Source: Bryobacteraceae bacterium
GTDB taxonomy: Bacteria > Acidobacteriota > Terriglobia > Bryobacterales > Bryobacteraceae
Direction of reading: 5' to 3'
Assembly: GCA_019748195.1 (NCBI GenBank)
Contig: JAIEPW010000014.1
Coordinates: 1 to 64,000, forward strand
DNA length: 64,000 bases
The first letter of the stretch is position 1. The number at the start of each line of letters is the position of its first letter. The notes beneath the pieces were generated by a model. It was given only the letters and a program-made list of their open reading frames with translations. It had not been told where the DNA came from and did no database searches. Both the position numbers and the translations under genes were made by a program. Below, in pieces: positions 16,511-24,184 of this stretch.

Positions 16511-17725
16511 ATGTCCTATGTCAACGGTGCAGTGATGCACGAACAACCGGTGCCGCCTATCGCGACGGTGCCAAAACTGGAAGGCACAGAGCGGGTAGAT
16601 GTCGCGACAACCGCGCGCGTAGAGGAGATCCGGAAGCAACTGCTCGAACCGTTCGACCCCAGCGAGATCCGCTGGCGCGTCACCGCGACGTCGACGCAGC
16701 AGTCGAAGAATGGCCCTGTGCGGCGCGGACAGTTGGTCGCGTACGCCGACCAGCGTGCGTACACGGACCGGCTGAACGATGTGTTCGGGGAGTGGGGTTG
16801 GACGCGCACGTACAACGTGCAGGTCGCGCAGAACTTCGAGCGGGTGACGCGCGGAGCCAAAGGAGAAAAGCAGAGTTCGATTTGCGCCAAGGTGGTCGTC
16901 GTCTCGACCGTCACCATTCACGGGCTCGGTTCACACACCGGAGTCGGCGAGGAATGGGCCGACGACGAGAACTCGGCCACGCGCGCAGAGGCGCAGGCGT
17001 TCAAGCGCGCTTGTGCCTGCTTCGGACTCGGTCGATATCTGTACGATCTCGACAAGGTGTGGGAGGACTTGGACCAATACAACCGTCCCGTTCGCACCCC
17101 CGGTTTACCAGAGTGGGCACTGCCAACGAGCCTGCGCCCGAAACCTGCGCCGGCCCGCGAACAGGCCACCCAACAACGGAAGGGTGTTGTCCGCGATGAG
17201 ACGCTGGCCGAAGTGAAGCGGCTGTGCGAATTGGTCGGCTTCGGTTTGGCAAAAGCCACGCTCCAGAAGTATGGTGGCGTCGCGGAGCCAGAGAAGCTGG
17301 GCTTCGCCAAGCTGACCATCGTGATAGACAAACTGACCGACATCGGGCGCGGCGTCGTGCGGCTTCATAATGCGGCGGCCAAGATCGGTGAAGCGCGGTA
17401 CGCCGCAATTTGCCAGGAGATCGGACTGGCGAGTGAATCAGCGGACGACATCCCGGACCGCGAAGTGCTCAAGTCATTGCTCACGCGAGTTGAGCAGGAA
17501 GCCGACGTGGAGGGCACTCAGTCCGCGTCTATCGAAGAGGCGCGCGGTCGGCTTTTGCAGGCCGCTCGGCAAGTGGCGGACAAACAGCGCCAGAGACTCG
17601 CGGACGTTGTGAAGGAAGCATCAGGGGGAAGCCTCAGTCTCGAACGGCTTCGCGACCTCAAGGCTGCCGACATCGCCACGGTGGAGGCGGCGACGGCGGC
17701 ACTCATGTCCGGAGCGCAGAGATAA
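16511..17725 (+). CDS. Rad52/Rad22-like single-strand annealing protein
   Basis: A 404-aa protein with an N-terminal Rad52-like domain (residues about 35-200): FDPSEIRWRVT, QLVAYADQRAYTDRLNDVFGEWGW, then TIHGLGSHTGVGEEWADDEN and EAQAFKRACACFGLGRYLYD. This order matches the Rad52 pattern of an N-terminal helix, the G-x-G region and the A-x-KRA-x-x-x-FG-x-x-LYD block. Such proteins anneal complementary single strands in phage and element recombination. The C-terminal 200 residues are helical with no assigned domain. AAAGGAG at 16496-16502 sets the ATG. It belongs with the primase, helicase, Gp157 and SSB genes downstream. Confidence 0.75.
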   Translation: MSYVNGAVMHEQPVPPIATVPKLEGTERVDVATTARVEEIRKQLLEPFDPSEIRWRVTATSTQQSKNGPVRRGQLVAYADQRAYTDRLNDVFGEWGWTRTYNVQVAQNFERVTRGAKGEKQSSICAKVVVVSTVTIHGLGSHTGVGEEWADDENSATRAEAQAFKRACACFGLGRYLYDLDKVWEDLDQYNRPVRTPGLPEWALPTSLRPKPAPAREQATQQRKGVVRDETLAEVKRLCELVGFGLAKATLQKYGGVAEPEKLGFAKLTIVIDKLTDIGRGVVRLHNAAAKIGEARYAAICQEIGLASESADDIPDREVLKSLLTRVEQEADVEGTQSASIEEARGRLLQAARQVADKQRQRLADVVKEASGGSLSLERLRDLKAADIATVEAATAALMSGAQR

Positions 17726-18253
17726 CGCGCGCGAATTCGGGCACTGTTGTTCGAAGAATCTCACCGAGTTGAATCAACGAACGGTGCCGGTCCTCGGCTT
17801 GCTGCTGCACTTTCTCGCGGACAAGCTCTGGTTCCTGCGCATGCAAAGAGACCAGAAACCGGTCCGGGTGCACAGCAGTGATGCCCCACGGAAGCAGATG
17901 CTCCTCTCGGAAGTGGCGCAGGTTGAAGGTGACGATCACTGGCGTGTTCGAATGTACCGCGGCTGCAAGGACATGCCGGTCCTTCGGGTCGTTGCCCACT
18001 GAGGCAATCAGATGGTTGTAGCCCTCGACCCAGGCGTCCACGAAATGTGCGCGCAACTCGGATTCGAAGTGCACCACCAAATTGCGGGCCAGTTCAGCTT
18101 GGCTTCGAGTGCGCGAGTGGTTTCGGCGATGATTTGCTGGCTCCACCTGGGCTCGTATAGCCGTGGCGGCTCCGCCAGGCGCAGCAATGTGTCACAGAGT
18201 GAGAAGTTGACCAAGACGCATGCGTCGAGGAGCACCGGCGGCGGACCCGTCAT
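17703..18253 (-). pseudogene. PIN-domain (VapC-like) toxin, frameshifted
   Basis: The N-terminal half is in one minus-strand frame: VLLDACVLVN with the first catalytic Asp at residue 10, and IIAETTRALEAKL. The C-terminal half is in another frame: HFVDAWVEGYNHLIAS, DPKDRHVLAAAVHS and VIVTFNLRHF, the usual acidic and DRH blocks of PIN nucleases. The break lies near 18085-18105. The start overlaps the antitoxin stop (ATGA), as in normal pairs. PIN toxins cut RNA; this copy is probably dead unless frameshifting occurs or the base call is wrong. Confidence 0.75.
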
Positions 18254-18468
18254 TGGTGGTCAGGCAAAATGACGCGCTCATAGAGCCCCGCGTCATCCAC
18301 GGCTTGACCAATACGGCGCAGTGCTTCCAGCCTGTCCGAGCCACGTTGCTGCTCCGTCAAGAAGCGGCGGAGAGCCTGCTCGATCAGCGTGCTGGCGCTG
18401 GGATAGCGGCCCGCCGCAACTTCGGTCTGCAGTTGCTGCGTCAAGTCGGCTGGCAAGTTGACTTCCAT
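18250..18468 (-). CDS. CopG/ParD-like antitoxin
   Basis: A 72-aa ribbon-helix-helix-like protein: MEVNLPADLTQQLQTEVAAG, then SASTLIEQALRRFLTEQQ. This is the ParD/CopG layout, with a beta strand followed by two helices and a C-terminal toxin-binding tail. AGGAG lies 7 nt before the ATG at 18468. It precedes, and overlaps, the PIN toxin gene. It is the only intact partner of the pair. Confidence 0.75.
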   Translation of the reverse strand: MEVNLPADLTQQLQTEVAAGRYPSASTLIEQALRRFLTEQQRGSDRLEALRRIGQAVDDAGLYERVILPDHQ

Positions 18469-18595
18469 ATGCACTCCTGTCCCCATTCTAGCTGCGGTTG
18501 CTAGTTGCAAGCCAGGGAGGCTGGGCTGCCCCTCAAAGCACCTGCGGTACTACATCCTCATTTGATCGATCCATCGAAACAGAAAGGAAAACGCC

Positions 18596-18949
18596 ATGAC
18601 TCCAATCGCAATCGACGCCCGGCCCGTGGTTTCGACCACGGACCTCGGCACGCGTCCCGAACGGGACATCACAGAAATCGTCGCCGGGTTCCTGAAACTC
18701 GGCGAAGGCGTGGTCGCGCACTGGGTGGAATACGCCCGGGGCGCACTGCTTTTCGTGATGGCGCCCGGCGATGCGCGCTCGGGCGAGTTCTATATATATG
18801 ACCGGCGGAAGGGCAGCTTCTGGCTGCTTACGCTTCCCGACGGCGTGTTCGGCGGCTATGCCCTCGCGGACATGCGTCAGAAAATCAAAGACTTCCGGCT
18901 GCTCGATCTGGCGGAGAACCCGTCGCGGCTGGGCCCAGCGGTGCACTAG
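18596..18949 (+). CDS. Hypothetical protein
   Basis: A 117-aa alpha/beta protein (GVVAHWVEYARGALLFVMAPGD, GSFWLLTLPDGVFGGY). AAAGGA at 18581-18586 supports the start. It is the first gene of the rightward primase operon after the minus-strand toxin-antitoxin pair. No catalytic motif is visible. Confidence 0.55.
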   Translation: MTPIAIDARPVVSTTDLGTRPERDITEIVAGFLKLGEGVVAHWVEYARGALLFVMAPGDARSGEFYIYDRRKGSFWLLTLPDGVFGGYALADMRQKIKDFRLLDLAENPSRLGPAVH

Positions 18950-18995
18950 CCACAACTCGTTTTGAGAAAACCCGGAACGGGTGTAAGGAACTGGT

Positions 18996-19964
18996 ATGGC
19001 CGAGTTGTTGACGGCAACGTTGGACATGGCCGGGGAGTACGCGCGGTGGTTCGTGAATCGCCGCGCCTACACCCGGCAGTCGGACCGGCCGCACCCGGAG
19101 TCGGGCCGGCACTACTACTTCCGTCCGAAGGACGGCGGTGAGCTCTCGCCCGACTTCCGCGAAATCCAGCGGCACTTGGCGGGCGAGATGACCCTCGGCA
19201 TCTACGCCATAAATCCCGCCACGCAGCGTGTGAAGTGGATGGCGATTGACGCCGACTACCGGCACGCGCTCGCCGATCTGCTCAAGTTGCAGTACGAACT
19301 CCAACAGGATGGCGTGCAGGCGGCGCTCGAACAAAGCCGCCGCGGCGGGCATCTGTGGATCCTCTTCGCCGAACCGGTTCTGGCTCGGCACGCGCGGGTG
19401 TACATCCGGCACCTGGCTGGGAAGTTGTCAGTGAACGTGAAGGCGGGCGCCGATGATGGAATCGAATTGTTCCCCAAACAGGACCGGTTGGAAGACGGTC
19501 AGTTCGGGAACGCGATCAGGGCGCCGCTCGGAATTCACCAAGCCGTGAATCGTCGGTTCTGGTTCTACGGGGCGGCGTACTCGCTCGACGCGCAGATGGC
19601 GTACTTGCGAAACCTGCGGCGCGTGACCGAGGCGCAACTGAAGGACCTCATTCAGGGCCTCAAGTTCGATGAACCGTCCAAGCCTGCCGAGATCATTCGA
19701 TATGGCGACGGCCGGGCCTTCCTGATCCTTGATCACTTGGATGCACGGCCGACGCGAAAGGTCGGCCGGAACTGGATCACCCAATGTCCGAGTTGTGCGG
19801 CGGGCGGTCGGGACCGCGGGCGTGACAACCTTGCGATCTCCGTTGAGGAACCGCAGAAGTACATCTGCTGGGCGGGATGCACCAAGGAACAGATTCGCGC
19901 AGCGTTGGGCGCTCCCATCCGGTACACCGGCCCAGAGGAGAGGCGGCAATGGCACAGGAACTGA
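18996..19964 (+). CDS. Archaeo-eukaryotic primase (TOTE/PrimPol-like) with zinc finger
   Basis: A 322-aa protein. AEP motif I is seen as WMAIDADYRHALADLL (DxD near residues 83-85), motif II as SRRGGHLWILF, and a third acidic region follows in DDGIELFPKQDRL with FGNAIRAPLGIH after it. A C-terminal zinc module uses CPSC (about 264) and CWAGC (about 291). This order fits AEP-type primases of the kind found in TOTE and plasmid contexts, which make primers for element replication. GTAAGGAAC lies before the ATG. It overlaps the next gene by 16 nt. Confidence 0.72.
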   Translation: MAELLTATLDMAGEYARWFVNRRAYTRQSDRPHPESGRHYYFRPKDGGELSPDFREIQRHLAGEMTLGIYAINPATQRVKWMAIDADYRHALADLLKLQYELQQDGVQAALEQSRRGGHLWILFAEPVLARHARVYIRHLAGKLSVNVKAGADDGIELFPKQDRLEDGQFGNAIRAPLGIHQAVNRRFWFYGAAYSLDAQMAYLRNLRRVTEAQLKDLIQGLKFDEPSKPAEIIRYGDGRAFLILDHLDARPTRKVGRNWITQCPSCAAGGRDRGRDNLAISVEEPQKYICWAGCTKEQIRAALGAPIRYTGPEERRQWHRN

Positions 19965-20551
19965 CGAGACTCGTTTTGCCGAAGGCGATGCTGCGGCGGT
20001 TGGACTCGGCGGGGATCTACTGCCAGACCTGGGTGACGGTCGAGCGGCAGGCGCAAGCGGACCGCTGGATCTTACGCTGCGTCGAGAGCGGCGGCGCGAG
20101 CCGCGACATCGGCCGGTACATCTCTTTCTTCTCAGCGGACGGGAAGCAGATTGCATGGCTTCAGAAGCTGGATCGCGTTGGTGGCAACGGAGCCCATGCC
20201 GTCGTGGTCGCCCAGGAGTTGGCCAGCGTGGAAGTTGCGCGCGTGGATGAGACCTACCAGGTGCTGGTCGTGAAACACCAGCTTGGCAAGGCGGAAGCTG
20301 GACGGCGCCCGAGGGTGGATTCGCAGATCGTGTTTCATGGCATCGACGGCCACCTGCCGGCCGAGTTGTTGAAGCAGGGGCTCTCACCCGAGTTCTTCAC
20401 GCGCGGCGGCGAAATTCGCCCGATTCCAGCGGAGTTCCGGCAAGCGGTTCAGTTCGTCGTCGCCGGAGCGAACTGCACGAACTGCCGTCACAACCACGGC
20501 CTGATCGCGACGACGCCAAACGAACCTCAGGTTGTTTCGATCGCGTCATAA
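19949..20551 (+). CDS. Hypothetical protein of the primase operon
   Basis: A 200-aa protein starting inside the primase gene with GAGAGGCGG just upstream; the frame open from 19877 is longer but lacks a site. It has mixed beta strands (VVVAQELASVEVARV, YQVLVVKHQLG) and a Cys pair at the C-terminus (CTNCRHNHG), possibly metal-binding. No family recognised. Tight overlap suggests a role with the primase. Confidence 0.55.
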   Translation: MAQELTRLVLPKAMLRRLDSAGIYCQTWVTVERQAQADRWILRCVESGGASRDIGRYISFFSADGKQIAWLQKLDRVGGNGAHAVVVAQELASVEVARVDETYQVLVVKHQLGKAEAGRRPRVDSQIVFHGIDGHLPAELLKQGLSPEFFTRGGEIRPIPAEFRQAVQFVVAGANCTNCRHNHGLIATTPNEPQVVSIAS

Positions 20552-20569
20552 GCAGAAAGCGAGGAGTCT

Positions 20570-20782
20570 ATGGAATTTGCGCGAAAGGTCTGCCTGCTGC
20601 TCTTCCTGGCAGCCGCATTCTCGGGCCGGACCAACGAACTCGGCGTCCTGGTCGGCTCGGTCACGGGGACCATTCTGCTCTGGCCGATCTACCGGAAGTA
20701 CGCGCCCGCTCCGCCGAAGAAGAAGCGCGTGGTGATTGAAGAGTCCGACGAAGTGGAGCCGGTCGGCGCGACGGAGCGTTGA
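20570..20782 (+). CDS. Small membrane protein
   Basis: A 70-aa protein with a hydrophobic N-terminal segment, a second one (LGVLVGSVTGTILLWPIY) and an acidic C-terminus (EESDEVEPVGATER). It starts shortly after the preceding gene with GCGAGGAG upstream. Probably an inner-membrane accessory protein of the element. Confidence 0.55.
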   Translation: MEFARKVCLLLFLAAAFSGRTNELGVLVGSVTGTILLWPIYRKYAPAPPKKKRVVIEESDEVEPVGATER

Positions 20783-20797
20783 TCCCGGAGGCCTTCC

Positions 20798-20986
20798 ATG
20801 GCCGACCATTCCTACTTCGAATTTTCATGCCCGTGCGGCAAGAGCTACCGCGTCGAGCAGGAAGGCAGCTTCACTTGCGAATGCGGCCGACTGCTGGTCC
20901 TGGATTGGAGCGGCGGGGCGCGCATGGCTGAAACGGAAGCTGATCGTTCCACGGGTGAGACCAAGCGACCTTCCCAGGCCGCTTGA
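20798..20986 (+). CDS. Small zinc-ribbon protein
   Basis: A 62-aa protein with two Cys pairs, CPCGKSY and CECGRLL, about 18 residues apart. This is a zinc-ribbon layout. GGAGG at 20787-20791 supports the ATG. Such short proteins are common in element backbones; the role is unknown. Confidence 0.6.
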   Translation: MADHSYFEFSCPCGKSYRVEQEGSFTCECGRLLVLDWSGGARMAETEADRSTGETKRPSQAA

Positions 20987-21008
20987 AACCACAGCAACGA
21001 GGTGAAAC

Positions 21009-21335
21009 ATGAGCGAACAGGCGAAGTGTGATTTCTGCTCCGAGTTGGACCCCAGATGGTCGTATCCCGCCACGGATTTCGTCGCCCTGCAAATCGGCGC
21101 GATCCTTTCAACCAGCGAAGGCTCGTGGGCGGCGTGTGATACCTGCCGCGACTTGATCGAGAACGGCGACCGAAATGGCCTGGCTGATCGCTCGGCAGCG
21201 CTGTGGGTTGTGGCCAACCCAGACTCAGCGGAAGTGATGGAGTGCCTGCGGCGTGAGTTGCGGCGCATTCACGACCTCTTCTTCACGCATCGGACTGGCA
21301 AGGCCCAGCCGATCCCTGCTGAGGTGCGCGGGTGA
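21009..21335 (+). CDS. Hypothetical protein with CxxC motifs
   Basis: A 108-aa protein with CDFC near the N-terminus and CDTC near residue 44, a likely zinc-binding pair, followed by a helical tail. The GTG of the methyltransferase gene overlaps its stop (GTGA), so they are coupled. Confidence 0.6.
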   Translation: MSEQAKCDFCSELDPRWSYPATDFVALQIGAILSTSEGSWAACDTCRDLIENGDRNGLADRSAALWVVANPDSAEVMECLRRELRRIHDLFFTHRTGKAQPIPAEVRG

Positions 21336-22414
21336 GGGCCGCCGCCGTTCTGAAGCTAGGCTACTACCCACTCGCGCAACCCGAGGCCGCGCGAATCCGG
21401 AACTTCCTGCGCTTCCCGGATGCGCCGACGAGTGTGCTCGACCCGTGCGCGGGAACGGGCGCGGCGCTGGCGACGGTTACCGACGGCACCGGCGTTCGCC
21501 GTTACGGCATCGAACTGGATTCATTCCGTGCAGCTGAGGCGCGCGGAGTTCTGGACGAAGTGATTCAGGGCGACGCGATGAACGCCAAGGCCCCGGTTGA
21601 ATCGTTCTCCCTTCTGTACCTCAATCCGCCGTATCAGCATGAGATTGGCGAAGGCCGCAACCAGCGCTTCGAACGCATCTTCATCGATGAGTTCGCCCGC
21701 TGGCTGAAGCCCAGCGGCATTCTGGTGTTCGTTCTGCCCTTTGATCGCGTCGCGGACTGCCGGCAGACGTTGACACTCCAGTTTCGCGACAAGGCGATCT
21801 ACCGGCTCACGGAGCCGGAATCGCAGGCCTATAAGCAGGTGGTCGTCTTCGGGATTCGCCGAACACGCAGCGAGCGCGAACGTATGAGCGACGCCGCCGT
21901 GAGCCAGGGCCACCGGATCCTGGCGGATCTGACCCGCCGCTATGAGCAGATTCCGGCGCTGCCGGACGAACCCGATCGGTGCTACTCCGTGCCGGCGGGC
22001 GAGGCAGCCCGGATCGAGTACCGAGGCTTGCCGCTGGATCTGATCGAGGACCTGCTGGAGCAATCGCCCGCCTGGCGGCAGGCGAAGCGCATCACGCATG
22101 CCCCCAAGACGGAATTCGTGGGCCACCCGCTGACGCCTTTGCATCCGGGCCATCTCTCGCTGCTGACGGTCAGTGGATGCCTGAATGGCTGCTTGGGCGA
22201 AGGCGATGAGCGGCACCTGTCGTATTGGGAGTCGGTGAAGGTCGTGGACCGAACGGAGGAAGAAGGTGAGAACGGCGAGACGCTGGTCCGCGAGCGGCAG
22301 CGCTTTTCGCAGCGGCTCACGCTGCTTTTTGCGACGGGAAGGTATGTGCTGCTCTCGGAAAGGGCCCAGGCCGAGAAATTGAGTCATGAAACAAATGGGA
22401 CGGTGCAACTTTAG
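21332..22414 (+). CDS. N6-adenine DNA methyltransferase-like protein
   Basis: A 360-aa protein with a SAM-binding motif VLDPCAGTGAALA (about residue 36), an acidic strand end (GIELD) and the catalytic motif NPPYQ (about residue 98). NPPY marks N6-adenine or N4-cytosine amino methyltransferases. No restriction partner is adjacent, so it may protect or mark the element's own DNA. The start is GTG, coupled to the preceding gene. Confidence 0.75.
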   Translation: MRAAAVLKLGYYPLAQPEAARIRNFLRFPDAPTSVLDPCAGTGAALATVTDGTGVRRYGIELDSFRAAEARGVLDEVIQGDAMNAKAPVESFSLLYLNPPYQHEIGEGRNQRFERIFIDEFARWLKPSGILVFVLPFDRVADCRQTLTLQFRDKAIYRLTEPESQAYKQVVVFGIRRTRSERERMSDAAVSQGHRILADLTRRYEQIPALPDEPDRCYSVPAGEAARIEYRGLPLDLIEDLLEQSPAWRQAKRITHAPKTEFVGHPLTPLHPGHLSLLTVSGCLNGCLGEGDERHLSYWESVKVVDRTEEEGENGETLVRERQRFSQRLTLLFATGRYVLLSERAQAEKLSHETNGTVQL

Positions 22415-22566
22415 CTGGCGCCGGACGAGGCCGAGCGGGCGTCCACTTGGTTAGACAGTGCCGATTTTTGCCACTCGTTGGTGAGTCCAAAGCATTCGGC
22501 ACACTTTGCTACTCTGAACGAACCCGCTTGGGGCTGCGGCCGAACTGAGCAGCGTGGTTCAGGCCG

Positions 22567-23340
22567 GTGTCGAACCGAAGAAACTTCAGTATTTATGTTT
22601 TCCCGTTACGAGAGCCACTGATACGCTATGTATTGAAGAGCATGAAGAGGCTGATAGAAGTTCGAAGAGTCTACGATCTGCCATATGAGGCGGAAAACTC
22701 AGGCCAGCCAACGAAACACATCGATCTGCGCATTCACCCAAGCGCCATTCAGACAATTCCTGAGCTTCGAGGACGGCCCGGCCTCGCCGAACTTGTCAGC
22801 GTCTTGAACAGAGGACCCTTTATGACGCACGGGAGTGCTTTCGGATTGGCGCCGCCCCGAGAGCCCGGAGGCAAGTTCCCCCTCTCCGAAGAGTCACGCG
22901 CAGCGCGCTGCTGGTGCACGTCCTATGTGACGTTCTCGTTCTGGTATCTAGCTCAGAACATTCCTCAGAACTACCAGCTCATATACGAGAAACTCAAGGT
23001 CGACGCCCACGGAACGGAGCTGTTCTTCGTTATTCAATCTGCATACTTCATGACCTTGTTTGAGTGGAACTACGGGGCCAAGTATGACGAGACCAATGCG
23101 ACCGTCTGCCTGCTGTGGGTGAGCGGTTGGGGCGACACCTCAGCCGTCGCGGAGAGCAGATGGCGAAATGTGACCAAGACTCTTGTGAACTTTTTCAGGG
23201 AACTCCAGCCGTTCACCGAATACGGTCCCGCTGCGGGAATCACTGTCTCGCAGCATATGGCGATCAGAATGCCGAGATCACTAACGGAGGGTCAGGGCGG
23301 CGTCGGCGCCAACCCGCAGGGCAGCAACCAAGGCTCCTGA
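22567..23340 (+). CDS. Hypothetical protein, lower-GC cargo
   Basis: A 257-aa protein with a central block rich in aromatics (WCTSYVTFSFWYLAQNI, FFVIQSAYFMTLFEWNYG) and a Gly/Gln-rich tail. Codon use is less GC-rich than neighbours, which suggests separate acquisition. GTG at 22567 and ATG at 22642 are both possible starts. The 152-bp gap upstream (22415-22566) shows no clear signal. No family recognised. Confidence 0.45.
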   Translation: MSNRRNFSIYVFPLREPLIRYVLKSMKRLIEVRRVYDLPYEAENSGQPTKHIDLRIHPSAIQTIPELRGRPGLAELVSVLNRGPFMTHGSAFGLAPPREPGGKFPLSEESRAARCWCTSYVTFSFWYLAQNIPQNYQLIYEKLKVDAHGTELFFVIQSAYFMTLFEWNYGAKYDETNATVCLLWVSGWGDTSAVAESRWRNVTKTLVNFFRELQPFTEYGPAAGITVSQHMAIRMPRSLTEGQGGVGANPQGSNQGS

Positions 23341-23527
23341 CTGTAGACGACCGCTTTCGGCGATCATGTAGACGGCTTCGGTAGCCTTCCATTCCGTGCT
23401 TCCCACAATGCACTTGGAGCCAGATGGACGGAACGGTGGGAGACTCAGCAAAACGCGCGAAGGGTGGAGCCAGGCTGTGTTCAACGTGTCAGTTCCGACC
23501 GTCCTCCAAGGATAGGAGATCGTAGGT

Positions 23528-24160
23528 ATGCAAAACGCACACGTTCGAATGGGTAGGCTCAAATTCATCAAACAAACCCGCGACACGATCACCGAGGTGG
23601 CAGTCCACCTCGAACGACTAATCGCGGAGGTCCCGCCCGAGCGCGGCGAGGCAGCCTTCCACCTTGTATCCGTCTTTGGAGGCGACCAGGAAATCGGCGC
23701 CGTGATCGCCGCAGCACAGGAAGGTTTGCGCTTCCAAGTAGAATGGCAGGGTCGGCAGTTCATCGGCACGCTCGGCGAGAAGCCGACAGTCTTTCGCGCC
23801 TCCCTCCAGATTCCCGAGCGCAAACGGCCGGTGCGCCACGCCATCCTCATTTCGACCGCGCTGGCGGAGACCACCTTGGGGGCGAACGCGGAGGCTAGGC
23901 GAACGATCCTGTACGACGGCGCACCGGAGTTCGTGTTGCATCGCCTCGCGGTACGCTTCGGCTTACCCGTGCTGCCAGAATGGGCTGAGTGGTTCCGCAA
24001 GGAACTCGACAAACGGGAACTGATTGAGCCCCTACTCCGGATCAACTGTCATGCAGTCGCGGTGAAGGGCACCAAGCTTCGGTTGCTGCGGATTCTGAGC
24101 CAAGGACTGCGAAGGCAGCAGATCACCATGGCGCCTTGCTCGGCAGGTGCAACCCTCTAA
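23528..24160 (+). CDS. Hypothetical protein
   Basis: A 210-aa protein with an N-terminal helix (TRDTITEVAVHLERLIAEV), a beta-rich centre and a basic C-terminus (VKGTKLRLLRILSQGLRR). GATAGGAG at 23511-23518 supports the ATG. It precedes the SNF2-like helicase gene by 24 bp and is probably in its operon. No family recognised. Confidence 0.55.
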   Translation: MQNAHVRMGRLKFIKQTRDTITEVAVHLERLIAEVPPERGEAAFHLVSVFGGDQEIGAVIAAAQEGLRFQVEWQGRQFIGTLGEKPTVFRASLQIPERKRPVRHAILISTALAETTLGANAEARRTILYDGAPEFVLHRLAVRFGLPVLPEWAEWFRKELDKRELIEPLLRINCHAVAVKGTKLRLLRILSQGLRRQQITMAPCSAGATL

Positions 24161-24184
24161 ACGCAGCTAACCAACGGAGGCGCC

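Noticed and set aside
23281-24045. A 254-aa minus-strand ORF.
   Set aside because: Ser/Arg-rich antisense shadow; the + strand gene has a ribosome binding site and is in an operon.
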